From: [Ruminococcus] lactaris ATCC 29176
GTDB lineage: Bacteria; Bacillota; Clostridia; Lachnospirales; Lachnospiraceae
Direction of reading: 5' to 3'
Length of the DNA stretch: 64,000 nt
Assembly: GCF_025152405.1 (NCBI RefSeq)
Contig: NZ_CP102292.1
Location: forward strand, 1,674,001 to 1,738,000
Positions 1 to 7,923 of this stretch are shown here, in pieces (within the stretch, counting starts at the first letter, position 1; each line of letters begins with the position of its first letter). Below the pieces are notes generated by a model. The model made no database searches and was not told where the DNA came from. It saw only the letters and a program-made list of their open reading frames with translations. The translations under genes and the position numbers were made by a program.

Positions 1-1290
1 ACGATTATATAATGGCTTCTTTTCGTCTTCGTTTAATGATGTCCATTTCTCTGATGATAAGCCCCGTATAAATTCATTATTATCATAAGATGGGGTACTT
101 ACCAAAGCCAATACTTCTCCCGTATAAGGATTCATTGCGACAGAACACCCCGGATCTTCTTTAAACTGCTCGTATAATGATTTTTGCAAATCGGAATCTA
201 TCGTTAATCTTATATCCATACCATCTTCTTTAAAAATACTTGCAAGAACCTCTTTTACTTCCCCATCACTATCCAAAATCTTTATATCACAACCATCTTT
301 TCCTTTTAATTGCTTTTCGTATAACTTTTCCACCCCAGATCTTCCGATTACACTTTCAGCTGAATATCCTTCCCCTGGATGATTTTCCAAATCTTCTGCT
401 GTTACAGACTGTACATAACCAATTAAATGAGCTGCTGCTTCCCCTAACTCATAGGTTCTAACTTCCACATCTGATAGCATAACCCCTGGAATTTCCAAAA
501 GTTTATTCTGACAATCCTGCTCCTCAAGTGTCTTTTCTTCTGGCTGTATTTTCATTAAATCTATTTCTTCTACTTTCGGAATAGTTTCAATTGGTACAAA
601 AGAATCTTCTTTTACCCACTTTGCTGTGAGTTTGTTATTTATTGTTTCTACATCTATCTCTAATAACTCCGCTATTTTTTCAATAGATACATTCCTGTCT
701 TCCAGCTTTCCCGGTATAATGCCAACTGATGTTGCTACTCCTTTTCCTGCAAGCATTTTACCATCTCGGTCTAATATTTCTCCTCTCTCCGCTTTTGATG
801 TAGTAACACTTATTTTATCATCACTCTCTAAATCTGGAAAAATCAGGCTATCCTGCCATACTAATTTATATCCCTGTTTCGTCTTCTTCAGTTCCGCCAT
901 ATTGTCAAATTGTATTGTTCCGGCAATTGTATTACATGATGTTTCATACGAAAGCGTAACTGTATCTGCTTTTTTCTCTTTCACAGTTACATGACTGATT
1001 TTGATGTCACTGACCTCTATTCCTTCGTATATCTTAGAATTTCGTTGTATGTACTCTTCTTTTGTCAGATAAACTTTTTCATCTGAATCTATCATAGTGT
1101 ACATTACTTCATATTCCTTTTTTTCAATATGGTTCATATATTCCATAAGTGTATTTTCTGGTGATTCCGTTATAGTCCTTTTTAATAAAATACCTCCTGA
1201 AACAGCAATTACTGTTATAGCCACTATCAGCCCAAAAATCTTACAAGTGTAAGATTTTTGGGTGCTTTGCTTTTTCCGTTTTCTTTTCAT
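1..1290 (-). CDS. MecA-like class B penicillin-binding protein (3' part off window)
   Basis: Translating the minus strand from the ATG at 1290 gives a basic N-terminus, one membrane anchor (about residues 19-36, FGLIVAITVIAVSGGILL), then an NTF2-like MecA_N domain (NTLMEYMNHIEKKEYEVMY). A PBP dimerisation domain follows (SKAERGEILDRDGKML) and the beginning of the transpeptidase domain (GCSVAMNPYTGEVLALVSTPS). The catalytic SxxK lies beyond the window edge. The family cross-links peptidoglycan outside the membrane, and MecA-type members often have low beta-lactam affinity; whether this one does cannot be told here. A Shine-Dalgarno (AAAGGGG) precedes the start. Two palindromes of BlaI/MecI operator type lie at the promoter and in the first codons, so beta-lactam-responsive repression is an inference. 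A relic of the same gene start is at 40956-41121. Confidence 0.88.
   Translation of the reverse strand, partial: MKRKRKKQSTQKSYTCKIFGLIVAITVIAVSGGILLKRTITESPENTLMEYMNHIEKKEYEVMYTMIDSDEKVYLTKEEYIQRNSKIYEGIEVSDIKISHVTVKEKKADTVTLSYETSCNTIAGTIQFDNMAELKKTKQGYKLVWQDSLIFPDLESDDKISVTTSKAERGEILDRDGKMLAGKGVATSVGIIPGKLEDRNVSIEKIAELLEIDVETINNKLTAKWVKEDSFVPIETIPKVEEIDLMKIQPEEKTLEEQDCQNKLLEIPGVMLSDVEVRTYELGEAAAHLIGYVQSVTAEDLENHPGEGYSAESVIGRSGVEKLYEKQLKGKDGCDIKILDSDGEVKEVLASIFKEDGMDIRLTIDSDLQKSLYEQFKEDPGCSVAMNPYTGEVLALVSTPSYDNNEFIRGLSSEKWTSLNEDEKKPLYNR
1231..1262. promoter_or_regulatory. 32-bp perfect palindrome in the PBP start codons
   Basis: The left arm is CCCAAAAATCTTACA, then AG, then its exact complement. 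The core TTACA-NN-TGTAA has the dyad form used by BlaI/MecI repressors. It covers codons about 10-20 of the PBP gene, so it could be an internal operator or an mRNA hairpin that hinders early elongation. No blaI or blaR gene is in the window. Confidence 0.5.
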
Positions 1291-1321
1291 AGATACCCCT
1301 TTCTTCTAATTATTTTATTTT

Positions 1322-1349
1322 TCTAAATCTTACACCTGTAATATTTAGA
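1322..1349. promoter_or_regulatory. BlaI/MecI-like operator upstream of the PBP gene
   Basis: A 28-bp dyad runs TCTAAATCTTACA-CC-TGTAATATTTAGA, with arms complementary at all but one position each. It sits about 35 bp upstream of the PBP start codon, where a repressor would block transcription or initiation. The relic copy near 41080 keeps a decayed version. Confidence 0.5.
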
Positions 1350-1420
1350 AGTCAAGTCTATTTTTAGGAATTGTATACAACGGATTCAATATTAGACTAT
1401 CATATTCTTTCTCCTGCCTT

Positions 1421-2713
1421 TTAATATGCCGGAACACCGTATCCATAGATGTTACTGCTTCCAATACTATAACTCCGTCTTGCCACCTTATCTCCACTGT
1501 TTCCTTCAATGGTATTCACTGTTCCACCGCTGACACTCTCCACAATTCCAACGTGGTCAATCGTTCCATTGTTTCCCCAATCAAAGAAAATAATATCTCC
1601 TGCCGCCGGGGTATAACTTCCGTCACGGAACCTACCTTTGCTTTCAAACCACTTCACACCGTCCGAACAAAGAGAAAATTTCGGAATGACTCCACTCTGA
1701 ATATAACCGCTCTGGTCTGCACACCAGGACACAAAGCAGGCACACCACTCTACCCTGCCTCCAAATCCATACCATCTCCAATAAGTCGTTCCGCCTTTTC
1801 CTTCCTGCGATGCTGCCACCTGAACGATTGCCTGATTGCCGATACCTGTCGGGATTCTTCCAAATGCATAATACTGAAGCACATGTGGTACATACTGCTT
1901 GTCCCCATAACTGCTCCACCCCATTCTCTGTGCCATCATATCAGAAAATTCTGCTGCATTGGCAAGGGTATATCCACCTCTAGCTTTCGCCCATTCCAGA
2001 TATCCATTTCCATAATTGTAGCTTTGCAATGCCAGTTTAATATTTTCCATATCCAGAGGATTTTTTACTCCTGCACGTTCCAGACAGCTTTTTATTTCCT
2101 GCACTCCGCAAGAAATCGAATACTCCGGATCTGTGATTCCATTCGGCTGTTTGGGATATTTTGTATTAAAACTGCCCTCTGAACACTGCATCGGGTCAAG
2201 TCCTCTCCCACCGGATTCCTGCATCATAATCGCTTTAATCAATTCCACATATTCACCAATTCCATATTGGTTTGCATACTGCCGAATTAGTGGCTCATAT
2301 GCTTCTACTTCTGCACTGACAGAAGAAACCGTACTGGAATTATCCCCGCCTGTCATGCAAAGAAATCCACCAAATAAAATGACGATAATCAATATCACCA
2401 CTGCAATCCAACCGCCTGCGGTCAATCCACTTAACAATGCTTTTATAGCTTCCATCAACGCTTTTATTGCATGTGTTACTGCCTTTGCTGTCGTTTTCAC
2501 TGCAATCTTTGTATTCTGTGCTGTCTGTCTTGCTGCCTGCACTGCTTTTTCTGCTTTTTTCATGGAATAATGCATTGCCCGGACAGAAACATTTGCTGTC
2601 TGCTCCGATGTTTTGATACTGGTCCTTCTTTCATTTCCTGTATTTCTTCTTCCGGTCTGTCTGCCCGGATCTTGACCGCAATCATTTCTTCTCTGGCGGT
2701 TGTCGGTGCACAA
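1421..2713 (-). CDS. CwlT-like bifunctional wall hydrolase (lysozyme-like + CHAP), chimeric 5' end
   Basis: This is the conjugation-associated wall hydrolase of Tn916/Tn1549-type elements, which opens peptidoglycan for the mating channel. After a lysine/alanine-rich N-terminal segment and one membrane span (about residues 97-119, GGWIAVVILIIVILFGGFLC) there is a lysozyme-like domain (IKAIMMQESGG, catalytic Glu; LQSYNYGNGYL). The C-terminal CHAP domain has Cys and His ligands (GGRVEWCACFVSWCA; TIDHVGIVESV). The first 15-30 codons lie inside the relaxase gene in another frame, so the present start is probably an artefact of a deletion fusing relaxase to this gene. The original beginning is around SIKTSEQT. 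Whether it is still translated is unknown. Confidence 0.8.
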   Translation of the reverse strand: MCTDNRQRRNDCGQDPGRQTGRRNTGNERRTSIKTSEQTANVSVRAMHYSMKKAEKAVQAARQTAQNTKIAVKTTAKAVTHAIKALMEAIKALLSGLTAGGWIAVVILIIVILFGGFLCMTGGDNSSTVSSVSAEVEAYEPLIRQYANQYGIGEYVELIKAIMMQESGGRGLDPMQCSEGSFNTKYPKQPNGITDPEYSISCGVQEIKSCLERAGVKNPLDMENIKLALQSYNYGNGYLEWAKARGGYTLANAAEFSDMMAQRMGWSSYGDKQYVPHVLQYYAFGRIPTGIGNQAIVQVAASQEGKGGTTYWRWYGFGGRVEWCACFVSWCADQSGYIQSGVIPKFSLCSDGVKWFESKGRFRDGSYTPAAGDIIFFDWGNNGTIDHVGIVESVSGGTVNTIEGNSGDKVARRSYSIGSSNIYGYGVPAY

Positions 2714-2970
2714 TTCACTCCAGATACATACTGTTCCATCAGTTCTTCCGCTTCTCCGACAAGTTCCATTTCCATAGATTCAGATTGCCTCCGTCTGATC
2801 TTTTCTGCATTCACCGCATAGGTAATTACATCATTAAGTCCTTGTGTGGATCGTGATTGATCCTCGGCTATCTGCCCTTCGTTGTTCTCTTTCGTCTTAT
2901 CCGGATTCTCCGCATAATTGATGACTTTTCCAATCCACCCCTTGATGCTCCAGATTGATGTCACTGCCAT
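2560..2970 (-). pseudogene. Relaxase (MobA/VirD2-type) N-terminal stub
   Basis: The first about 100 residues (MAVTSIWSIKGWIGKVINYA...VSGVNCAPTTAREEM) match the start of relaxases in Tn1549-like elements, which nick oriT and pilot the DNA strand. After roughly position 2670 the homology stops and the reading frame runs into the wall-hydrolase gene in another frame, ending at 2560. About 300 residues including the histidine metal-binding motif are gone, so it cannot nick DNA. The start overlaps the mobC stop by 10 bp, the usual coupled arrangement. The missing interval normally also holds the type IV secretion genes. Confidence 0.8.
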
Positions 2971-3299
2971 GATTCATTTTTCTCTGGAAGTATCACTGCT
3001 TCTGTAATCTTACGGACTGCTTCATTGAACTTCCGCACTTCCTTATCGTAACGCTGCACATCTACCACATTTAACACATGTGCTTTCTGTGCGATCTGAT
3101 TTAAGTTATTTCCAATCTTATGCAGCTTCCGCATCATAGAATAATAATCTGGCGGTGGTGCGTCTCTTGGAACGACACCAGAAATCAACTGTCTCAGGTA
3201 AGCTTCCCGGTTCAGTCCGCTTCTCTTTACTTTCTTATCCAATGCCTCTGCTTCTTTTTTGTTCAATCGGAAAAGGATTGCTACATTACGTTTTCTCAA
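2961..3299 (-). CDS. mobC: MobC-family relaxosome accessory protein
   Basis: This 112-residue protein has a ribbon-helix-helix-like N-terminus (RKRNVAILFRLNKKEAEALDKKVKRSG) followed by the MobC signature region (YLRQLISG, then KLHKIGNNLNQIAQKAH). MobC proteins bind near oriT and help the relaxase reach the nick site. The start overlaps the upstream DUF5688 gene (ATGA) and its end overlaps the relaxase stub, so it was one translationally coupled mobilisation operon. It looks intact but its partner relaxase is truncated. Confidence 0.88.
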   Translation of the reverse strand: MRKRNVAILFRLNKKEAEALDKKVKRSGLNREAYLRQLISGVVPRDAPPPDYYSMMRKLHKIGNNLNQIAQKAHVLNVVDVQRYDKEVRKFNEAVRKITEAVILPEKNESWQ

Positions 3300-4282
3300 C
3301 GCCCCATCTCCTTTACTTGCTGTATAGAATCTGGTTCCTGGCGAATCTGGTGTTTTTCTTTATCGTAACTGTAAACTCTGTCTGAGAGAACCTCCTGCCG
3401 TTCCACTTCATTTTTATTTACTTCCCGTACCATTTCACCAAGCATTTTCGGTTCCATCTCTCCATTATCCGGAACAATCAGAACTTCATGCACAGATGAC
3501 GGTAACACATAAAATCCTTCTGGAAAAAGCTGTTCCAATTTATTTAAAACTTCTGGCTGCGTGATCATAGATGCTCCATATTGCTTTTCTACATTCGTAA
3601 GTGCATACAGCATATCATGTGAACGAAGTCCAAAATCAACATTTTCATCTAACAGGTTTGTTGCATGTCCTTCTTCATTAAAAATACTCAACAACATTTC
3701 GTCCATTGACTGAAGAATCGGTGTATTTACAGGCTGTGTATTTGCTCTTGCCTGCCGGAACATTTCCTTTGCATCCACATTCCACATCTTAAGATGTTCA
3801 TTTTTCACCTTCATAGTCGCTTTTCCATCGTTAGACTCTACCAGGAAGTCCACATAACAGATAGCCGACAGATCTTCCATATTTTCATGAGGCATTTCCT
3901 GTAACATTCGTTTGTTTGCCTGGGTGTTCACAAGCATCACTGCCAGATGCTCCTTCACTGAATCATAATCCATTGGGTTGATACCACTGTGCAAAAACGG
4001 AACATTGCCTGCTTCTTCCATGCATCTTGCAATTTCATTCATCACTTTCTCAACGGGTTCACCCAAACGTATTTCATTGAAGAACGGTTCTACATAGACA
4101 ACTGGGCACACATTTTCTTCCTGTAATCTTACCTGTACACCTACCATCTGGACTCCATTATTTTTATTCATCTGCATTACCTGAAATTCTGCATTCTCAT
4201 ATTTAGCTGGAAGAAAATTCCGGATGTCCTTTGCTACACCTTCCGCAAATACCTTTTCTGCTATCATCTCTTTTGCAATCAT
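3296..4282 (-). CDS. DUF5688 family protein of mobile elements
   Basis: This 328-residue soluble protein has no signal peptide or membrane span. The sequence (AKDIRNFLPAKYENAEFQVMQMNK, YGASMITQPEVLNKLEQLF, FYVLPSSVHEVLIVPDNG) resembles DUF5688 proteins found repeatedly in Lachnospiraceae integrative elements, always near mobilisation genes. Its biochemical role is not known to me. It starts with ATG overlapping the stop of a 33-residue ORF, with GGAG about 10 nt upstream, and ends overlapping mobC, so it belongs to the mobilisation operon. Confidence 0.75.
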   Translation of the reverse strand: MIAKEMIAEKVFAEGVAKDIRNFLPAKYENAEFQVMQMNKNNGVQMVGVQVRLQEENVCPVVYVEPFFNEIRLGEPVEKVMNEIARCMEEAGNVPFLHSGINPMDYDSVKEHLAVMLVNTQANKRMLQEMPHENMEDLSAICYVDFLVESNDGKATMKVKNEHLKMWNVDAKEMFRQARANTQPVNTPILQSMDEMLLSIFNEEGHATNLLDENVDFGLRSHDMLYALTNVEKQYGASMITQPEVLNKLEQLFPEGFYVLPSSVHEVLIVPDNGEMEPKMLGEMVREVNKNEVERQEVLSDRVYSYDKEKHQIRQEPDSIQQVKEMGR

Positions 4283-4380
4283 TTCTTCTGTTCTCCCTTC
4301 TTCTTGTTCATTTTCTTTAAATATTCCTGATACCGTCTTTCTGCTTTCTTCTTATCTTTCACCGATACTTCAACCTGCAT
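4279..4380 (-). CDS. 33-residue basic coupled ORF
   Basis: The ATG at 4380 has a strong ribosome site (AAAGGAGA). It encodes a lysine-rich helical peptide (MQVEVSVKDKKKAERRYQEY, continuing LKKMNKKKGEQKK). The stop overlaps the DUF5688 start as ATGA, which suggests translational coupling. Function is unknown; such short leader ORFs are common in this element family. Confidence 0.6.
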   Translation of the reverse strand: MQVEVSVKDKKKAERRYQEYLKKMNKKKGEQKK

Positions 4381-4404
4381 CTTGTGTCTCCTTTCTTTTC
4401 GCTA

Positions 4405-4488
4405 CTAAATCTTGTTAATCTGCAACAGGCACATCATCACAACTCCTATGATGCCACCTACTAATACTCCACAAATAAACTTCAACAT
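4405..4488 (-). CDS. DUF3789-type small membrane protein (27 aa)
   Basis: The peptide is one hydrophobic helix (MLKFICGVLVGGIIGVVMMC) followed by LLQINKI. Proteins of this length and pattern are annotated DUF3789 in Tn1549-like elements; the role is unknown. Its ribosome site (AGGAGAAAG) lies at the very edge of the IS110 insertion at 4501, so the gene has lost its native upstream region but kept a working Shine-Dalgarno. Confidence 0.6.
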   Translation of the reverse strand: MLKFICGVLVGGIIGVVMMCLLQINKI

Positions 4489-4679
4489 TATTACTTTCTC
4501 CTGGTATGATGTAGTCATAGACCAATAAGGTCATCCACATCATATTCTCTAATCTATATCCTGGTTGGTAAGAGGATTCTCCTCCATAATCACTCCAACC
4601 ATAGATACGTGTATAAGTTACATACATTTTTGTATGATTATTCACTCCTAGACTATGTCTGTTACATAAGGTATTATTT

Positions 4680-4822
4680 TCCATTGGATAGGGAAAAGGA
4701 CGATTTTCTCCTAGGGAGCTGGCTTATGTCCAGTAATACCCGTAACTTAAGACTGTCATTCCATCAATGAAAATTTATGTTTTAGGCTGGTTGGGAGCAA
4801 TTAAGCTATACCCGTATAACGC
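4680..4822 (+). ncRNA. Candidate bridge (guide) RNA region of IS110 copy A
   Basis: IS110-family recombinases are known to use a structured RNA from the non-coding end with loops pairing to target and donor DNA. Here the left end holds GGGAAAAGGA (4691-4700) and TTTTCTCCT (4704-4712) side by side; these match both halves of the observed target (TTTCTC-CT-TTTCC). Further on, GGCTGGTTGGG (about 4786-4796) and GCTATACC (about 4805-4812) resemble the element ends (AGCTGGT and the complement of GGTATG). The exact 5' and 3' ends are guesses, and the two target-like strings could also be a plain hairpin. The equivalent in copy B is at 12176-12318. Confidence 0.45.
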
Positions 4823-4875
4823 GCCAGGTAGTGTATTCATTGTTTTTTATGGAACCCTATCGGAAGGAGCATATA

Positions 4876-6168
4876 ATGCATAACAAAAACTATATTTCCG
4901 TCGGCATTGATGTCGGTTCAGCTTTTAGCTTTATGACAATTCTTGCGCCAGACGAAACAGTGATCTTGAAACCTTTCAAGATTACTCACAATAATAAGGA
5001 TTCTTTGGAACGAGCTGTTTCTGAAATTAAAAAAGCAGAAGAGCTGTATTCCTTAGAAAGTCGCACCTTTCTAGAATCCACTGGGATTTATCATTTCCCG
5101 CTCTTCTGCTATCTTGTTGATTGTGGTTTTAACGCGTCCATAATCAATCCTATTATTACACATTCTACTAAGAATGGAAATATCAGAAAAGTAAAAAATG
5201 ATAAAATCGATTCTAAAGGTATTGCCAAACTAGGATTATCAAAAGATATTCCTGTTTCCCAGTTCCCAGCAAAGCTGGTTCTTGAACTGCGTAGCCTTAC
5301 CCGTAAGTATTACGATTTAACTGATGAGCGTTCTGCTCATATCAATAAACTTAAAGGAGACCTGCATACCGTGTTTCCTCAGTATCTTGACGTTTTCTGT
5401 GATGTTACCGGCAAGACCTCAACAATGATTCTTCGCCAGTACGGTACTCCAGACAAGATACTTCGTGGTCATAAGAAGACCATGATTGAAAAAATATCAA
5501 AAGCTTCACGAAAAGGTCTTGCCAAAGCTTCTGAAAGATATGAGAAACTCTGTGCTGCAGCTAATGCTGCAAAGACATTTGGATGTCAAATAGACAGTAT
5601 CTACTTCAATATCTTTTTAACTTTGGACCTTGTTGAAAAGCTTGATTCTGCTTTGGATTCCATACTGAATCGTATTAGGCAGCTGATTACATTCAATAAA
5701 AACGAGAAGTTTATTCAGCAGATTAAACTTTTAAATACAATCCCAGGTGTTGGCTTTCTGACTGCTGTAACAATCATGTGCGAAATAGGTGATTTCTCAG
5801 CATTCCGTAATCCAAAACAACTTTTTGCTTACTTCGGATTAGATCCTGAAGTAAATGAATCTGGAAAATTCGTTGGCACTCAGTTACATATGAGCAAACG
5901 TGGCTCCAGAATCGCGCGCCGTGCTATCTTTGCCGTAGCACTCGCCTCCATTCGTACAAAACGTAATGGAGAGGGCATCAATCCATACCTCCGTAAGTAT
6001 TACGAATTAAAGTCTGGACAAAAGCCTAAGATGGTTGCAATCGGTGCTGTAATGCATAAAGTCTGCAACATCGTATTTGCTGTTCTTCGTGATGAAAAGG
6101 CATTTGAGCTTCGGTCACCAGAAGAACACTGTAAGCAGTATCAAAGACCTGCTTTAGCAGCTGCATAA
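4876..6168 (+). CDS. IS110-family transposase (DEDD recombinase), copy A
   Basis: It is 430 residues from the ATG at 4876, chosen because GGAAGGAG lies just upstream; an upstream in-frame ATG at 4831 has no ribosome site. The N-terminal RuvC-like DEDD domain shows IDVGSAF, ESTGIYH and NDKIDSKGIAKLG. The C-terminal Transposase_20 domain has NTIPGVGFLTAVTIMCEIG and the serine-bearing MSKRGSRIARRAIF. It cuts and joins DNA as a serine/DEDD recombinase at an RNA-chosen site. The sequence is intact and identical in protein to copy B. Confidence 0.95.
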   Translation: MHNKNYISVGIDVGSAFSFMTILAPDETVILKPFKITHNNKDSLERAVSEIKKAEELYSLESRTFLESTGIYHFPLFCYLVDCGFNASIINPIITHSTKNGNIRKVKNDKIDSKGIAKLGLSKDIPVSQFPAKLVLELRSLTRKYYDLTDERSAHINKLKGDLHTVFPQYLDVFCDVTGKTSTMILRQYGTPDKILRGHKKTMIEKISKASRKGLAKASERYEKLCAAANAAKTFGCQIDSIYFNIFLTLDLVEKLDSALDSILNRIRQLITFNKNEKFIQQIKLLNTIPGVGFLTAVTIMCEIGDFSAFRNPKQLFAYFGLDPEVNESGKFVGTQLHMSKRGSRIARRAIFAVALASIRTKRNGEGINPYLRKYYELKSGQKPKMVAIGAVMHKVCNIVFAVLRDEKAFELRSPEEHCKQYQRPALAAA

Positions 6169-6318
6169 AGATGCAGCTATATAAAACCATAGGAGCTTCT
6201 TGACGAAAATCCAAGTGATTTACGTTTGTTAAAGTTACTCATTTTTAGGTTTCAAAACATAAAAGAAAAATATCTATTTTTTGTCTTTTAGGTATTGACT
6301 ATAACTAGCTGGTCTTTT

Positions 6319-6490
6319 CCATTTTCCGAGGGTTTCAGGGATTCTCCCTGACAAGCTGCCGGAGGACTGACAAACAGGAAACCTGTATGGCAATCCAAAG
6401 GCGTTGCTTGCTGGTATTGTGTATTCTTCTACTCCTGTCTCACGGTTCCGGACATCAGAAGATTTACTTGCCGAAAAGGCAAATGCTTTT
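6319..6490. other. Non-coding stretch between IS110 copy A and the next gene
   Basis: It holds no convincing gene on either strand. On the minus strand it would be the region upstream of the DUF3789 gene before the IS inserted. A CCTGACAAGC/GGGATTCTCCC segment could fold weakly. The string CTTGCCGAAAAGG resembles one at about 17361-17373, hinting at shared element non-coding sequence. Confidence 0.3.
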
Positions 6491-6802
6491 CTATTCTTTC
6501 AGTTCACAAATCCCGCAAGTTTCACACAAATATTCACACTCTGTGCATCGTACATTTTCATCAGTTGCCATGCATTCTTCACTCACCGGGCAATACTTTT
6601 GACAACTTTCACACTGCTCCGTACAGTCTTCTTCTGACACTTTCTCAGCAATAATTCCAAGTAATTCATTCTGTTCTTTTTCTTCTTTCACATGTGTTTC
6701 CAGAAAAATCTTCAACAGTTCTTCACTGTCCACATCATCTTCCATCGTCAAAATCAACTCTTTCTTATGCACGACCTTCAGCTCATATCTTGCAATTTTC
6801 AT
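6491..6802 (-). CDS. Cysteine-rich small protein (103 aa), unknown function
   Basis: I chose the ATG at 6802 (MKIARYELKVV) because AGAAGGTG lies 9 nt upstream; an in-frame GTG at 6814 lacks spacing. The first half is acidic and helical (MEDDVDSEELLKIFLETHV). The last 45 residues contain ten cysteines (CTEQCESCQKYCPVSEEC, then CTECEYLCETCGIC), which suggests a zinc or Fe-S binding knot. It is coupled to the toprim protein gene upstream, whose stop overlaps its ribosome site. I do not recognise the family. Confidence 0.65.
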   Translation of the reverse strand: MKIARYELKVVHKKELILTMEDDVDSEELLKIFLETHVKEEKEQNELLGIIAEKVSEEDCTEQCESCQKYCPVSEECMATDENVRCTECEYLCETCGICELKE

Positions 6803-6810
6803 ATCTTTTT

Positions 6811-7803
6811 TCACCTTCTATCTCTCATATTTTCATGACCTGACATACTCTTTTTCGTGCTTTTTTCTCGCTTTGTAATCGCCAGATTTAACTTGATACA
6901 GAGCAGATCGTTGTAATCTTTTCCTTGTTTTGGCGGTACATCTTTTACCTGATATTGCTTCGGAAGTACTGTAAAAATTGCTTTTGTGGCAAGTCTTCCA
7001 ATACGGTCATTGTCCAAATGCAATACGATTGTTTTCACCTCTGGATGCATTTTTAGTGCTCTTGCCAATGCTGCAGGGACTTTACTTTTTTCAATTTCTT
7101 TTGCTGGCTGATAGACACCTGCCAGTGACAATAAATGTTCTCTTCTCCACTCCTTCCCGTCCAATTTCTGCAATGTTGCATAAGATAACAGATCAATGGC
7201 TGACTCAAACAGATGCATCGTATCATTGGGTTTCTCTGTAAAAATGGAAAAAGAATAGTTCTTATCACTTCCATTTGCTTCTCCGATAAAACTGGTACCA
7301 GTTCCCCTAATGGCTGCATATTTCGGATTATTTTTCTCATCCATCCCTACAAACACCGCGTTGTGATGAAATGCACTTTCATAAACTCTTCCGGACTCTA
7401 AACAAAACTGAATGATTTCCTTATCAATCCCACGTCCTGAAAGATACGCAATCACTTTCTGATCATCTTGATTCTTCTTTGGCAACAGTAACTGTTTCTC
7501 CATCGGAACATTCTCAGATACAGAAAGAGACGGCTGAATATTTGCCCGTTCTGCAAGCAATTCAACCGCCTCTAAAAAACTGTATCCTCTTACTTTGATC
7601 AGATAATCCAGTGCTGATCTGCCACCGGTTCTCTGACTCCACCACATCCATTTCCCATTTGATATTTTCAAACTATCGTGTGTTCTGGTAGTGTAGGTGT
7701 TACCAGAAAAGTGAACCAATTCGTATGGTTCATAATTTTTCAGGTATGTGAGCAAGTCCATCCGCTTGACCTCTTGCACAACTGATGGTGGTATATATGG
7801 CAT
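6811..7803 (-). CDS. DUF3991/TOPRIM primase-like protein of integrative elements
   Basis: This 330-residue protein starts at the ATG at 7803, 9 nt after AGGAG. An N-terminal zinc-finger-like/primase segment (TYTTRTHDSLKISNGKWMWW, then SALDYLI) is followed by DUF3991 (KNQDDQKVIAYLSGRGIDKE) and a TOPRIM core (TMHLFESAIDLLSYATLQ with the Glu, then KTIVLHLDNDRIGRLATK with DND). It resembles the primase-like protein of Tn1549 relatives, thought to help complementary strand synthesis after transfer. Primase activity is not proven for this family. Confidence 0.85.
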   Translation of the reverse strand: MPYIPPSVVQEVKRMDLLTYLKNYEPYELVHFSGNTYTTRTHDSLKISNGKWMWWSQRTGGRSALDYLIKVRGYSFLEAVELLAERANIQPSLSVSENVPMEKQLLLPKKNQDDQKVIAYLSGRGIDKEIIQFCLESGRVYESAFHHNAVFVGMDEKNNPKYAAIRGTGTSFIGEANGSDKNYSFSIFTEKPNDTMHLFESAIDLLSYATLQKLDGKEWRREHLLSLAGVYQPAKEIEKSKVPAALARALKMHPEVKTIVLHLDNDRIGRLATKAIFTVLPKQYQVKDVPPKQGKDYNDLLCIKLNLAITKREKSTKKSMSGHENMRDRR

Positions 7804-7863
7804 AATTTTCATCTCCTTTCCTGCCTTGGATTGATATTATTGGGATAATATCCGGGCATGAAA

Positions 7864-7902
7864 ATAGCCAGGTGATTCCTTGAGTTGGAACCATCTGGCT
7901 AT
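7864..7902 (-). terminator. Rho-independent terminator of the DUF4062 module
   Basis: Arms ATAGCCAG and CTGGCTAT close a hairpin whose minus-strand 3' side is followed by TTTTC and then CATGCCC. A very similar hairpin with the same CATGCCC tail ends the nuclease module at 19307-19342. An AT palindrome, GATATTATTGGGATAATATC, lies next to it at 7833-7852. Confidence 0.6.
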
Positions 7903-7923
7903 GTAAGGCACGTATATTCTTTT

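Larger units (their letters stand above)
4503..6313 (+). mobile_element. IS110-family insertion sequence, copy A
   Basis: A 1,822-bp stretch (4497-6318) is repeated at 11993-13814 with only two differences that I can find (4665 C/T and 5934 C/A). Comparing flanks of both copies suggests a CT dinucleotide at each end (4501-4502 and 6314-6315) and an empty target TCTC-CT-TTT, which on the gene strand reads AAAAGGAGA, a Shine-Dalgarno. There are no terminal inverted repeats, as expected for IS110. One transposase gene is inside, with a long non-coding left end of about 370 bp. The near identity of the copies means recent movement. Confidence 0.9.

Noticed and set aside
1505-1516. TTC followed by AATGGTATT inside the wall-hydrolase gene, a second possible target of the crRNA-like RNA
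   Set aside because: The match ends after 9 bases and then diverges fully; one such 12-mer is plausible by chance, and the site is far from any promoter.
1553-2182. 209-codon plus-strand frame opposite the CwlT-like gene
   Set aside because: No ribosome site, no domain, and the opposite strand encodes clear lysozyme-like and CHAP domains.
4415-4684. 89-codon frame running from the IS110 left end into the DUF3789 gene (and its twin at 11989-12180)
   Set aside because: It covers the non-coding guide-RNA region of the IS, has no ribosome site, and reads the DUF3789 gene in the wrong frame.
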